64,000 nt of DNA from Flavobacterium album (GTDB lineage Bacteria; Bacteroidota; Bacteroidia; Flavobacteriales; Flavobacteriaceae), in the NCBI RefSeq assembly GCF_003096035.1, contig NZ_CP029186.1:2183001-2247000 (forward strand), given 5' to 3'. Below, piece by piece: positions 44,415 to 52,660 of this stretch; the stretch's first letter is position 1; each line of letters opens with the position of its first letter. The translations under genes and the position numbers were made by a program. Under the pieces are notes generated by a model that had not been told where the DNA came from, made no database searches, and was given only the letters and a program-made list of their open reading frames with translations.

Positions 44415-44535
44415 ATTTTCCATACACAGCCATGCCGTACAGTCATTGCGAGGAGGAACGACGAAGCAATCTTTCTGCTCCAACCGGGAAAATAAAACTA
44501 AGGAATTATTGATTGTAGAAAGTGCTTATAAATAA
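44405..44535 (+). pseudogene. ParE/RelE-like toxin start truncated by a repeat
   Basis: The ATG at 44405 begins MKIRFS, the usual first residues of many ParE/RelE toxins. After about a dozen codons the frame runs into the repeat CATTGCGAGGAGGAACG and ends at 44535 after 43 residues of unrelated sequence. The toxin core is absent. Confidence 0.5.
44442..44475 (+). repeat. Left arm of a perfect 34-base inverted repeat
   Basis: It starts GTCATTGCGAGGAGGAACGA and ends CAATCTTTC. Its exact reverse complement is at 44862-44895. The sequence resembles a CATTGCGAGGAACGAAGCAATC element that I remember as widespread in bacterial genomes. Confidence 0.9.
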
Positions 44536-44557
44536 TTCACTACTATTGTAAAAAAAT

Positions 44558-44857
44558 GTGAAGCCGGGTTTTGTATATATAATGACGAACAGTAATAACA
44601 CAGTGCTTCATGTGGAGGTTACTTCTGACCTTCATGAACGTGTAGCAGATCATAAAAGCAAACGGTATCAGGATTCCTTTTCAGCGAGGTACAATCTCAG
44701 CAAGCTGGTTTATTTTGAAGCCTTTCAAATGATCGGGGATGCTATTGGTCGCGAAAAACAGATGAAGGGAGGCTCAAGGAAAAAGAAGGTTGATTTGATC
44801 AGGTCTATGAATCCTGAATGGAATGACCTTACTTTTTCAATTAATGATTTTTTGTGA
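44558..44857 (+). CDS. GIY-YIG superfamily protein with altered first motif
   Basis: 99 residues from GTG 44558. The small UvrC-like single-domain family is evident: PGFVYIMTNSNNTVL, ERVADHKSKR, SARYNLSKLVYFEAF, GREKQMKGGSRKKKV and a MNPEWNDL tail. The usual second half of the signature (YTGVTSDL) reads HVEVTSDL, so the conserved Tyr/Gly pair is lost, while the Arg (ERV) and the metal-ligand Glu (YFE) remain. Nuclease activity may be lost. The gene sits alone inside a 34-base perfect inverted repeat. Confidence 0.88.
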   Translation: MKPGFVYIMTNSNNTVLHVEVTSDLHERVADHKSKRYQDSFSARYNLSKLVYFEAFQMIGDAIGREKQMKGGSRKKKVDLIRSMNPEWNDLTFSINDFL

Positions 44858-44861
44858 TATG

Positions 44862-44895
44862 GAAAGATTGCTTCGTCGTTCCTCCTCGCAATGAC
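44862..44895 (-). repeat. Right arm of the 34-base inverted repeat
   Basis: Exact reverse complement of 44442-44475. Together the arms enclose 386 bases containing the GIY-YIG gene. Confidence 0.9.
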
Positions 44896-44923
44896 CGTGA
44901 GTGCGTGGAGTAATGAATAATAA

Positions 44924-44952
44924 TAAAAAAAACGTCCCCAACCGGGGACGTT
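44924..44952 (-). terminator. Terminator of ppsA
   Basis: AACGTCCCC / GGGGACGTT (44931-44939 with 44944-44952); on the minus strand the stem is followed by a T run. It lies 26 bases past the ppsA stop. Confidence 0.88.
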
Positions 44953-44977
44953 CCTCAAATATAATATAACCAAAAAA

Positions 44978-47422
44978 CTAATTCATCTGCAGCACTGCTG
45001 CTTTGTCTTCTATAAGCGCTTCTGCTTCTGCGATGGCGTTTACGGTCTTGATAACCGAATCCGGCGTTACCGAAATACTGTCGATACCCAGGCCAACAAG
45101 GAACTGTGCAAAATCAGGGAAGTCCGATGGTCCCTGCCCGCAGATTCCCACTTTCACGCCTGCTTTTTTGGCTGCAGTGATAAGCATTTCGAGCATACGC
45201 TTCACGGCTGGGTTCCTCTCATCATACAGGTGTGCCACTAAAGACGAATCCCTGTCAAGACCCAGTGTCAGCTGGGTAAGGTCATTACTGCCAATAGAGA
45301 AGCCGTCAATATGTGCCGCAAACTCCTCAGCCATCATGATATTGGACGGTATTTCCGCCATGAGGTACAATTCAAGTCCGCTGCTGCCTCTTTCCAGCCC
45401 GAATTCCTTCATAACTGCTGTAACTTTGTGAAGCTCTTCTACGGTACGGCAGAAAGGTATCATCACAACAACATTCTTTAGGCCCATTTCTTCGCGTACT
45501 TTTTTGATAGCCCTGCATTCAAGTCCAAAAGCAGCCTTATAAGCATCAGAGTAGTAGCGGGAAGCGCCCCTCCATCCGATCATCGGGTTCTCTTCGCTTG
45601 GCTCATAATACTTGCCTCCTAAAAGGTTGTAATACTCGTTGCTCTTAAAATCAGAGAAACGCACAATGGTCTTGTTAGGGTAGAAGGAGGCTGCAATCTT
45701 GGCAACGCCATTCGCCAGTTTGTCTATAAAGAAAGTTTCTTCGTCCGGGTAGCCGGTTATCTTCTTTTCGATGGCTTTAGTCAGCGCGGCATCATTAAGG
45801 TCGCGGTGGTTCAGTAGGGCTAATGGGTGAACCTCTATATAATTGTTAATGATAAACTCTTCCCTGGCAAGCCCAACGCCTTTGTTCGGCAGGTGCGAGA
45901 ACTGGAAGGCAAGCCCCGGCGACGCCACGTTCAGCATGATGTCGGTCTTCACTTCCGGCAGTTGGCTGAGGTCATATTCTGTTTTAGTGTATTTTATTTC
46001 ACCGTCATATATAAAACCCTGGTCGCCTTCGGCACACGAAGCGGTTACCATCTGTCCTTCCGTTATAAGTTCGGTAGCATTACCGCAGCCTACGATAGCC
46101 GGGATACCCATTTCTCGGGCAATGATGGCGGCATGGCAGGTACGTCCGCCTTTATTGGTGATAATAGCCGATGCTTTTTTCATAATAGGTTCCCAATCAG
46201 GGTCGGTCATATCGGTAACCAGTACAGAACCCGGTACAAATTCGTGCCCTTCCGAAACCCTCTTATCCATCGAGTAAAGTATCGTCGCTTTGCCGGCGCC
46301 GATCTTGTCACCCACGGCTATACCTTTAACAACCACTTTTTCATGTCGGCTCTCGTCCTCGATTTTGTACTCGGTTATCGTTGCCGGGTTTTTTTGCGAA
46401 TGGATAGTTTCCGGACGCGCCTGGACAATGAACATCTCTTTCGTAAGTCCGTCTATCGCCCATTCTACATCCATCGGGGTCCATTTATCGCGTATCTTTG
46501 AATAATATTCTTCTATGATAACTACCCATTTAGACAGTTTCAGAATGTTCTCATCGCTTAGGCAAAAACGTTTCCTGAACTTATCTTCGGTAGGTATGGT
46601 TTTTACGCGTTCGTCACCACCTTCGCCATAGATCATCATGATATCCTTGTTGCCCATTCTCTTTTCGATGATAGAGTTAAAGCCTTCTTTTAGCAGGGGC
46701 TTGAAAACGATATACTCATCCGGGGACACCGCACCCTGTACGATCATTTCGCCGAGGCCATACGATGCGTTAATCACAACAGCGTCTTTAAAACCGCTTT
46801 CGGTATCAATGGAGAATGCCACACCGGATGTGCCAAGGTCGCTTCTCACCATTTTCTGAACACAAACCGAAAGGGCAAGCTCTAAGTGGTTGTAACCAAA
46901 ACTCTGGCGATAGCTGATAGCCCTGTCTGTAAACAGCGATGCGAAACACTTACGGATAGAATCCATAAGCATCTCCGGCCCGCGAACATTCAGGAAGGTT
47001 TCCTGCTGGCCTGCAAACGATGCGTCCGGGAGGTCTTCTGCGGTTGCAGAGCTGCGCACGGCAATATCGGTCATTTCCTGTCCATACTGCGCCGAAAGAG
47101 TAAGGTAGCAGTTGGTAATCTCTTCGCTCATTTCAGCCGGGAATTTCCCGTTGAGGAACGACTGCCTTATCTGCATACCTCCGCGTTGCAGCGATTCGAT
47201 GTTGTCATAATCAATAGCATCTACTGTTGCCTTGATCTTCTCATCCAGGCCATTATGCTTTAAAAATGCATAATATGCGGTTACGGTTACCACAAATCCG
47301 TCGGGAATTGTAACACCAAGTGCGGTAAGGTTTTGGAGCATTTCTCCAAGGGAGGCATTCTTTCCTCCGACCATTGGTATATCGTTGATACCAACATTTT
47401 TTAAGGGCAGTGTGTAGTTCAT
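44978..47422 (-). CDS. ppsA: Phosphoenolpyruvate synthase
   Basis: 814 residues. It makes PEP from pyruvate and ATP for gluconeogenesis. The N-terminal ATP-grasp domain (GGKNASLGEMLQNL, RSSATAEDLPDASFAGQQET), the swivelling phosphohistidine domain (NKGGRTCHAAIIAREMGIP, catalytic His) and the C-terminal TIM barrel (SIGSNDLTQLTLGLDRDS, KVGICGQGPSDFPDF with the catalytic Cys) are complete and in order. It is slightly longer than E. coli PpsA. It is monocistronic with its own promoter and terminator. Confidence 0.96.
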   Translation of the reverse strand: MNYTLPLKNVGINDIPMVGGKNASLGEMLQNLTALGVTIPDGFVVTVTAYYAFLKHNGLDEKIKATVDAIDYDNIESLQRGGMQIRQSFLNGKFPAEMSEEITNCYLTLSAQYGQEMTDIAVRSSATAEDLPDASFAGQQETFLNVRGPEMLMDSIRKCFASLFTDRAISYRQSFGYNHLELALSVCVQKMVRSDLGTSGVAFSIDTESGFKDAVVINASYGLGEMIVQGAVSPDEYIVFKPLLKEGFNSIIEKRMGNKDIMMIYGEGGDERVKTIPTEDKFRKRFCLSDENILKLSKWVVIIEEYYSKIRDKWTPMDVEWAIDGLTKEMFIVQARPETIHSQKNPATITEYKIEDESRHEKVVVKGIAVGDKIGAGKATILYSMDKRVSEGHEFVPGSVLVTDMTDPDWEPIMKKASAIITNKGGRTCHAAIIAREMGIPAIVGCGNATELITEGQMVTASCAEGDQGFIYDGEIKYTKTEYDLSQLPEVKTDIMLNVASPGLAFQFSHLPNKGVGLAREEFIINNYIEVHPLALLNHRDLNDAALTKAIEKKITGYPDEETFFIDKLANGVAKIAASFYPNKTIVRFSDFKSNEYYNLLGGKYYEPSEENPMIGWRGASRYYSDAYKAAFGLECRAIKKVREEMGLKNVVVMIPFCRTVEELHKVTAVMKEFGLERGSSGLELYLMAEIPSNIMMAEEFAAHIDGFSIGSNDLTQLTLGLDRDSSLVAHLYDERNPAVKRMLEMLITAAKKAGVKVGICGQGPSDFPDFAQFLVGLGIDSISVTPDSVIKTVNAIAEAEALIEDKAAVLQMN

Positions 47423-47494
47423 GTGTTGTGTTGTTAAGAAAATATGAATAATGTATTAATTATAGTGTTTTTAGGTTTAGTTTTAAAATAATGG

Positions 47495-47502
47495 CAAAGA
47501 TA
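47495..47502 (-). promoter_or_regulatory. -7 box of ppsA
   Basis: The minus strand reads TATCTTTG followed by CC, 72 bases before the ppsA ATG. Confidence 0.55.
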
Positions 47503-47641
47503 TGAGTTTAAATTATTTACGAAAACGTTTTAGGAAAATATTAATTTGAGTTTTTCGTAATTTTTGTTGTAAAATTATCACTGATGACTTTCCGAAATAA
47601 TTTGAGTTATTTTACGTTATATAAACCGCCATCATTTTGTT

Positions 47642-47649
47642 TATCTTTG
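47642..47649 (+). promoter_or_regulatory. -7 box of the 420-residue exported protein gene
   Basis: TATCTTTG, 22 bases before ATG 47672. The region between this box and the ppsA box is AT-rich and holds no gene. Confidence 0.5.
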
Positions 47650-47671
47650 AAATTAATAATGAAAAAGAAAA

Positions 47672-48934
47672 ATGCTTTTTAAAAGAATATATTTAGTACT
47701 GCTGTTGGTTATTTCATTTGGAGCCAAAGCCTCTATGATACTGATCCCCATGGATGAGAGTACCCAGCAGAACCACCTGAAAGCTTATGGTATTACCTAT
47801 TGGGCGCTTGATAAAAGCTACAAAGCCAATTGGCTGCTCAATTACCGTGGGGGATCATTCCTTTTGCCGGACGCCGAAGAGATTCGCCGCGAGTGCCAGA
47901 TACGTGGGGTGAGCTATGAAGTGATAAGCGACAGCGAGGCCAATAGTATCCTTGACGATATCAGTAGCCCTTCGCAAAATATGGAGAATGTGGTGCTCGA
48001 AAAAGCGCCGAAGATCGCGGTGTATACGCCCAAAGGCAAGCAGCCTTGGGACGATGCCGTAACACTTGTGCTAACGTATGCTGAGATACCATTTACGCCT
48101 ATTTATGACGAAGAGGTGTTGGGGGATGCCCTGCTGCTGTACGACTGGCTGCACCTGCACCATGAAGATTTTACGGGCCAGTACGGCAAGTTCTTCGGGA
48201 TGTACCGTAATGCACCCTGGTATATTGAGCAGAAAAAAGATGCAGAAGCCCTTGCCACAAAACTGGGCTTTGAAAAAGTGTCCGACGAAAAGCTGGCAGT
48301 TGCTATCAAGATCAGGAACTTCGTTGTAGGCGGCGGATTCATGTTCGCCATGTGTTCGGCGACCGACAGCTTTGATATTGCGCTTTCGGCAGAAGGGGTA
48401 GACATCTGCGAAGCGATGTTCGATGGTGATGCCAGCGACCCGAACTACCAGTCGAAGATAGATTATAACAACTCTTTTGCGTTTAAAGACTATATTCTGG
48501 AACGCAACCCGATGGTTTATGAGTTTTCCGACATCGATACGACTAATAAGCGCGCTGTCCTTCCTGATAATGATTATTTTACCCTCATGGAATATTCTGC
48601 CAAGTGGGACCCGATACCTTCGATGCTTTGCCAGAACCATACGATGCTTGTAAAAGGATTCATGGGGCAGACCACCGCTTTTTATAGCGATAAAGTAAAG
48701 TCGAGCGTGCTGGTTATGGGTGAGAACAAGCAGACCGGCGAGGCACGTTACATCCACGGTACAAAAGGAAAGGGAATGTTTACCTACTATGGTGGCCACG
48801 ACCCCGAAGACTACCAGCACAGGGTAGGGGATGCGCCCACTGTACTCGACCTGCATCCAAATTCTCCCGGCTACCGCCTGATATTGAATAATGTACTGTT
48901 TCCGGCAGCAAGGAAGAAAAAACTTAAAACGTAA
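47672..48934 (+). CDS. Conserved exported protein (often labelled asparagine synthetase B)
   Basis: 420 residues with a signal peptide (about 1-20, ending AKAS). The mature part begins MILIPMDESTQQNHLKAYGI and contains YWALDKSYKANWLLNYRGGS and a middle domain KIAVYTPKGKQPWDDAVTLV that resembles a glutamine-amidotransferase-like Rossmann fold (GGGFMFAMCSATDSFDIAL in place of a nucleophile elbow). A late HGTKGKGMFTYYGGHDPEDY stretch has a His/Asp pattern. I recall similar Bacteroidota proteins carrying an asparagine synthetase name, but there is no Ntn-amidotransferase N-terminus and the protein is secreted. I call the function unknown. Confidence 0.78.
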   Translation: MLFKRIYLVLLLVISFGAKASMILIPMDESTQQNHLKAYGITYWALDKSYKANWLLNYRGGSFLLPDAEEIRRECQIRGVSYEVISDSEANSILDDISSPSQNMENVVLEKAPKIAVYTPKGKQPWDDAVTLVLTYAEIPFTPIYDEEVLGDALLLYDWLHLHHEDFTGQYGKFFGMYRNAPWYIEQKKDAEALATKLGFEKVSDEKLAVAIKIRNFVVGGGFMFAMCSATDSFDIALSAEGVDICEAMFDGDASDPNYQSKIDYNNSFAFKDYILERNPMVYEFSDIDTTNKRAVLPDNDYFTLMEYSAKWDPIPSMLCQNHTMLVKGFMGQTTAFYSDKVKSSVLVMGENKQTGEARYIHGTKGKGMFTYYGGHDPEDYQHRVGDAPTVLDLHPNSPGYRLILNNVLFPAARKKKLKT

Positions 48935-49049
48935 GGTGAAGGTGCTGAGGGGCTGAGTTCGTAAGAGGCTTAGTTTGTAAGTAGTCTGCGACAAATGGTA
49001 AGTGCGAAATCCTGAATTCCAATTTTCTAATTGACTTAAGCCAAGCCAA

Positions 49050-49472
49050 ATGAGGATATTATGCTTTCTGCTATTTTTTATGTGTCTTTCGGAAGGTTTC
49101 GCACAAACCGTTCGATTTGAACACATAGGTGAATGCGACAAACCAATGCCTGCTTTTTACATCCAAGAGGGAAAAACCCGGGCCTATGAGCTCACCCCTT
49201 CTTATCTTTCTCTAATTACAACCGACCCTAAAACGTTTGAAGCACTGTCATCTTATATTATGGAGAACAGGCCCCGGCATTATGTTTTTGACAGTATAAG
49301 TAATAATTTTGGCACCTATCGGGTTACATTTAAAGACAACAAAAATTATCCACTTTCTTATGAACTTAATATAAGTGAGGCAAGGATTTTCTTTGAAAAA
49401 CTGCTTCCATTGCTGAAATCGCATGTGGATTTTTATGATGATGTGGAAAATCTTATAAGAAGATTGGGATAG
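49050..49472 (+). CDS. Small exported hypothetical protein
   Basis: 140 residues with a signal peptide (about 1-19, ending GFAQ). The mature part is mixed alpha/beta (SYLSLITTDPKTFEALSSYI, FGTYRVTFKDNKNYPLSYEL) and ends in a basic helix. It is monocistronic and convergent with the next gene. No family is recognised. Confidence 0.65.
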   Translation: MRILCFLLFFMCLSEGFAQTVRFEHIGECDKPMPAFYIQEGKTRAYELTPSYLSLITTDPKTFEALSSYIMENRPRHYVFDSISNNFGTYRVTFKDNKNYPLSYELNISEARIFFEKLLPLLKSHVDFYDDVENLIRRLG

Positions 49473-49484
49473 AAGCAGTTTATC

Positions 49485-50089
49485 TCAACTGATCCACATA
49501 GATAATACTTTTTTGATCTTCCATTTTTTGTTTACTTTTTCTAATACAAACGTTTGACCATAACCAGATAAACGACCATAAGAATATCCTAGCGATACTA
49601 CTGCAATAGTACCATTTTTTGAGAAAATAGGTTTGCTAATTGTTATAAGTGCTTTTTCTCCGTATTTCCCATGATATTGTTCCCAGAAAAGGCTGCTATT
49701 ATTAGCCTGTTCCGCATTATGGGACATTTTACTAATTGTATCATCTGAAATGAGATTAACTTCTGCTAATAATTTTTCAGAATGCAATTGAAATGCAATA
49801 GTATCATTTAATTGCCTTTGTATAATACGAAAATCTTCTTTAGGGAAGACATTTTTTATTTTTGACACAAGATAATCAGTCTCATGATAAGACTCGTTTG
49901 TAAGCTTATCGCGTAAATTTCCATCTTTATCTAATGATTCCCTTTGCGACAAACAAAACTCAATAACCTCGTATGTACTTTTTCGTAAGGTATGACATTG
50001 CTTACTTTCAATGCTTTTTTTTCGCAGGAAAGAAAAATACAAGCTATCAATAGAAGGAGTATCGTTGTTTTAAGGCCTGGCCTTCCCAT
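49485..50089 (-). CDS. Putative lipoprotein, reading frame broken in an A8 tract after the signal peptide
   Basis: From ATG 50089 (2 bases after the M14 peptidase stop) a clean lipoprotein signal is read: KTTILLLLIACIFLSCEKK. This frame shifts at the A8 run (T8 at 50015-50022 on the plus strand). The following frame carries the 170-residue mature domain (STYEVIEFCLSQRESLDKDG to KWKIKKVLSMWIS) and stops at 49485. One additional A would give one ~201-residue lipoprotein. The mature part looks like a small beta-rich domain (TIAVVSLGYSYGRLSGYGQT). Function unknown. Without the repair, only a signal-less protein from an internal start could be made. Confidence 0.7.
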
Positions 50090-50091
50090 AA

Positions 50092-51815
50092 TTATTTTAC
50101 CATACGATACACAGGATACTCCATATGCGTCTTCTCATAATATTCTGAATGCATATAAATCCAGTCAAGCTGTGCTTCACCATCATCCGAGAAAGCTTTG
50201 TCCTGCTTCTTTTTGGCATCAAATTCGGCTTTTAGCTTAGGGTTGTCTTTTAGCAATTTCGCAGCCGTATCTTCAAAAACATAGGCTGAAAAATATTCTT
50301 TCTGTTGCAGTATCGCATCAAAAAAGTTCCAGTTGAAATAAGAGTCAATGGCCTGTGGCTCCAATGTTTCCAAAAGGTATTTCACGCCCGGCTGGCTCGT
50401 TTTTATAACAAAGTCGCCTTTACGGAAACGCACTTTATGTGTCGTTGCCTTTATTTTTACATCACTGTGCGGGTAATGGCCTTCATACGGATATTTACCG
50501 GTCTTATAATCGACGATACGGTAGCTTTCCACCTCGATCTCTGTGTCCTGCGCCAATGGTTCCATGGTAATGTTATTGATCTTTAGCAATTCAATGACAT
50601 TCCACCAGGATTGCGGGATGATATAGGCTTCCGGGATCGTGACTTCCAATGCCGGTTTATATTGCTGCAAATATGGCACAGTCTTGCTAAACGGCTTCTT
50701 CCTGTCGTAATACAGCCTTGGCTTGCCGGATACATCGCTTGGCTTATGCCCGCCTTCGTAGCCCAAAAACGGAAGCAGTGTTATTTCTGTCGAATCGATC
50801 TGCCATTGCAGCGGGTAGTGCATGCCGGGCTTGTAATGGCCGTTGCTTTCGGCGCGCAGTTCCTTTATCTTATTGTGGTTTTCCTCAATATAGGCAAGGG
50901 TTTCGGCCATGTATTCGTAAGTAACCTTCACGCGGCTGGCATAGTCTTTCAACATGTGTGTTTCGGGCATCGACCCCGGTACATTGAACATTGAGGCATA
51001 CCCTGTGGAGTACCTCGGATGGTCCATGAACTGCTCAAAACCGCTGTCCGGCTTTTCGTCGTGGATGTTCACATAAGGTGTTGCTTCTATGCCTTTAGCC
51101 TTCATTCCGGCAAGGATCTTCGGCATCATTTCAGCCTTGAAATAATTGCCAAGGTTACCACCCAGCTTTTGGTGGTGTGTCGCGATGTAAGTGAAAATAT
51201 ATTGGTAATCGGCGCCGTTGCTCACATGGTTGTCTATAAACACATCGGGCTGTACCTTTTGGAATATCTGCGCAAAGCTGCGTGTGTTTTTCGTATCACT
51301 CTTTACAAAGTCACGGTTCAGGTCGTAATTGCGATCATTTCCGCGAAAGCCGTAGCTTTCCGGCCCGTTCTGGTTAGCGCGGGTGTGGGAGTTACGGTTC
51401 AGTGCGCCGCCAATGTTATAAACGGGGATATTGACAATGACCATATTCTTAGGTGCTTTAACTTTAGCTGTTGCCAGGTCGCGGTACAGCATCATGGTAG
51501 CGTCTATGCCATCCGGCTCGCCCGGATGTATGCCGTTGTTGAGCAGCAGCACTGCTTTATTTTTGTGTATCTGTTCGAAATCGAAAACGTTGTCCGGATT
51601 ATATATTATAATGTGTAAGGGTATACCACTGTCTGTTGGGCCCATTTCCAGCATCTGGATGGCTTCAAAGTCTTTATCCAGGAGTTTAAAGAAGGCGATG
51701 ATTTCCTCATAAGTTGCCGTTTGATTACCGTTGCCTTTTTCGTAGGGAGTAGTATACATATTTTTTGCGCAGAAAGCGTTGCGGTAAACAGCAACAGGAT
51801 TAGGAATTTTTTCAT
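50092..51815 (-). CDS. M14 family zinc carboxypeptidase, signal peptide separated by a one-base frameshift
   Basis: The long frame (to ATG 51759) encodes the M14 domain: zinc ligands in NGIHPGEPDG and a later His (DVFIDNHVSN), then RNYDLNRDFV and YVNIHDEKPD. A typical signal peptide MKKFLILLLFTATLSAQK starts at 51815, 4 bases after the coaD stop, but in another frame. One more base in the A6 run (T6 at 51761-51766 on the plus strand) joins SAQK to MYTTPYEKG. The intended product is a secreted ~574-residue peptidase. It is in an operon with coaD upstream and the lipoprotein gene downstream. Confidence 0.88.
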
Positions 51816-51819
51816 ACTA

Positions 51820-52275
51820 TTATTTTACCCGCACCGGATCGGGGACAAGGATGGTGTAATCGCCGCCATTCCGCAGTACATCCCGCACAATGCTCGAACT
51901 GATGTGGGAAGTGCTGATAGCCGTCAGCAAGAATACCGTCTCAATTTTCGAAAGCTGCCTGTTGGTATGGGCTATCGCTTTTTCGAATTCAAAGTCCGCA
52001 GGATTGCGAAGCCCTCTCAAAATAAACTGTGCACCCACTTTTTTGCAAAGGTCGATAGTGAGGCCTTCGTAAGTTATGACCTCTATTTTGGGCTCATCAG
52101 CGAAAGACTCCTTTATAAAACGCAGGCGCTCTTCCAGCGAAAACATATATTTTTTCTCGGCATTTACCCCAATGGCAACAATGATCTTATCGAAAAGGCC
52201 AACACCACGCTTAATAATATCGTAATGCCCAAGGGTTATTGGATCGAAGGATCCGGGGAAAACGGCTATTCTCAT
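51820..52275 (-). CDS. coaD: Phosphopantetheine adenylyltransferase
   Basis: 151 residues. It transfers AMP to 4'-phosphopantetheine, the fourth step of coenzyme A synthesis. The nucleotidyltransferase motif PGSFDPITLGHYDII (TxGH at about 15-18) and the ISTSHISSSIVRDVL motif near the C-terminus are intact. It is followed 4 bases later by the signal-peptide start of the M14 peptidase. Confidence 0.96.
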   Translation of the reverse strand: MRIAVFPGSFDPITLGHYDIIKRGVGLFDKIIVAIGVNAEKKYMFSLEERLRFIKESFADEPKIEVITYEGLTIDLCKKVGAQFILRGLRNPADFEFEKAIAHTNRQLSKIETVFLLTAISTSHISSSIVRDVLRNGGDYTILVPDPVRVK

Positions 52276-52333
52276 TTTTTAGTTTCAGGTTTAAAGTTTC
52301 AGGTTTGTCTGATTGTTCTGCATCTGCTTAGGC

Positions 52334-52525
52334 TCACCTATTACAGTCAATGCATGCATTTACTTGTTCAGCATTTAATTCAGGAAAATCGTTTAAGATA
52401 TCCCGAATTGTCATTCCACTTTCAAGCCAATTCAATACATCTTCCACAGTTATCCTTGTACCGGTAATTATTGGTTTACCAAAACGTACATTTTGATTTA
52501 GTTCTATATAGCGGCTTTCAACCAT
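52334..52525 (-). CDS. DUF433 protein (VapB-like antitoxin), orphan and short
   Basis: 63 residues. The DUF433 core is clear: SRYIELNQNVRFGKPIITGT, RITVEDVLNWLESGM and ILNDFPELNAEQV. The family normally extends 10-15 residues further, with a helix after this point; here it ends NACIDCNR. The usual partner, a DUF5615 PIN-like toxin, is absent: the next gene is coaD. It appears to be the leftover of a toxin-antitoxin pair inserted between ddl and coaD. Confidence 0.8.
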   Translation of the reverse strand: MVESRYIELNQNVRFGKPIITGTRITVEDVLNWLESGMTIRDILNDFPELNAEQVNACIDCNR

Positions 52526-52548
52526 GATTATTTCTTTTTCTATGTTCG

Positions 52549-52655
52549 GGTTGACTTCTCCTCCTTTGGAGGGGTGCCCGCAGGGTGGGGTGGTTTTACA
52601 TTATAGTTTAACCACCACGGCTTTCAGCCACCTCTCCAGAGGTGGGGAAGTCCAA
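52549..52655. repeat. Inverted-repeat element, family B
   Basis: The left part reads GTTGACTTCTCCTCCTTTGG to GGGTGGGGTGGTTT; the right part reads AACCACCACGGCTTTCAGCC to GGTGGGGAAGTCCAA. The arms pair imperfectly. It is related to units at 16065, 24872 and 33176. Confidence 0.65.
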
Positions 52656-52660
52656 TCATA

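Noticed and set aside
45827..46501. 224-residue plus-strand frame opposite ppsA
   Set aside because: Shadow of ppsA, which has complete catalytic motifs.
48071..49141. 356-residue minus-strand frame opposite the 420-residue exported protein
   Set aside because: Antisense shadow; the plus-strand gene has a signal peptide and promoter.
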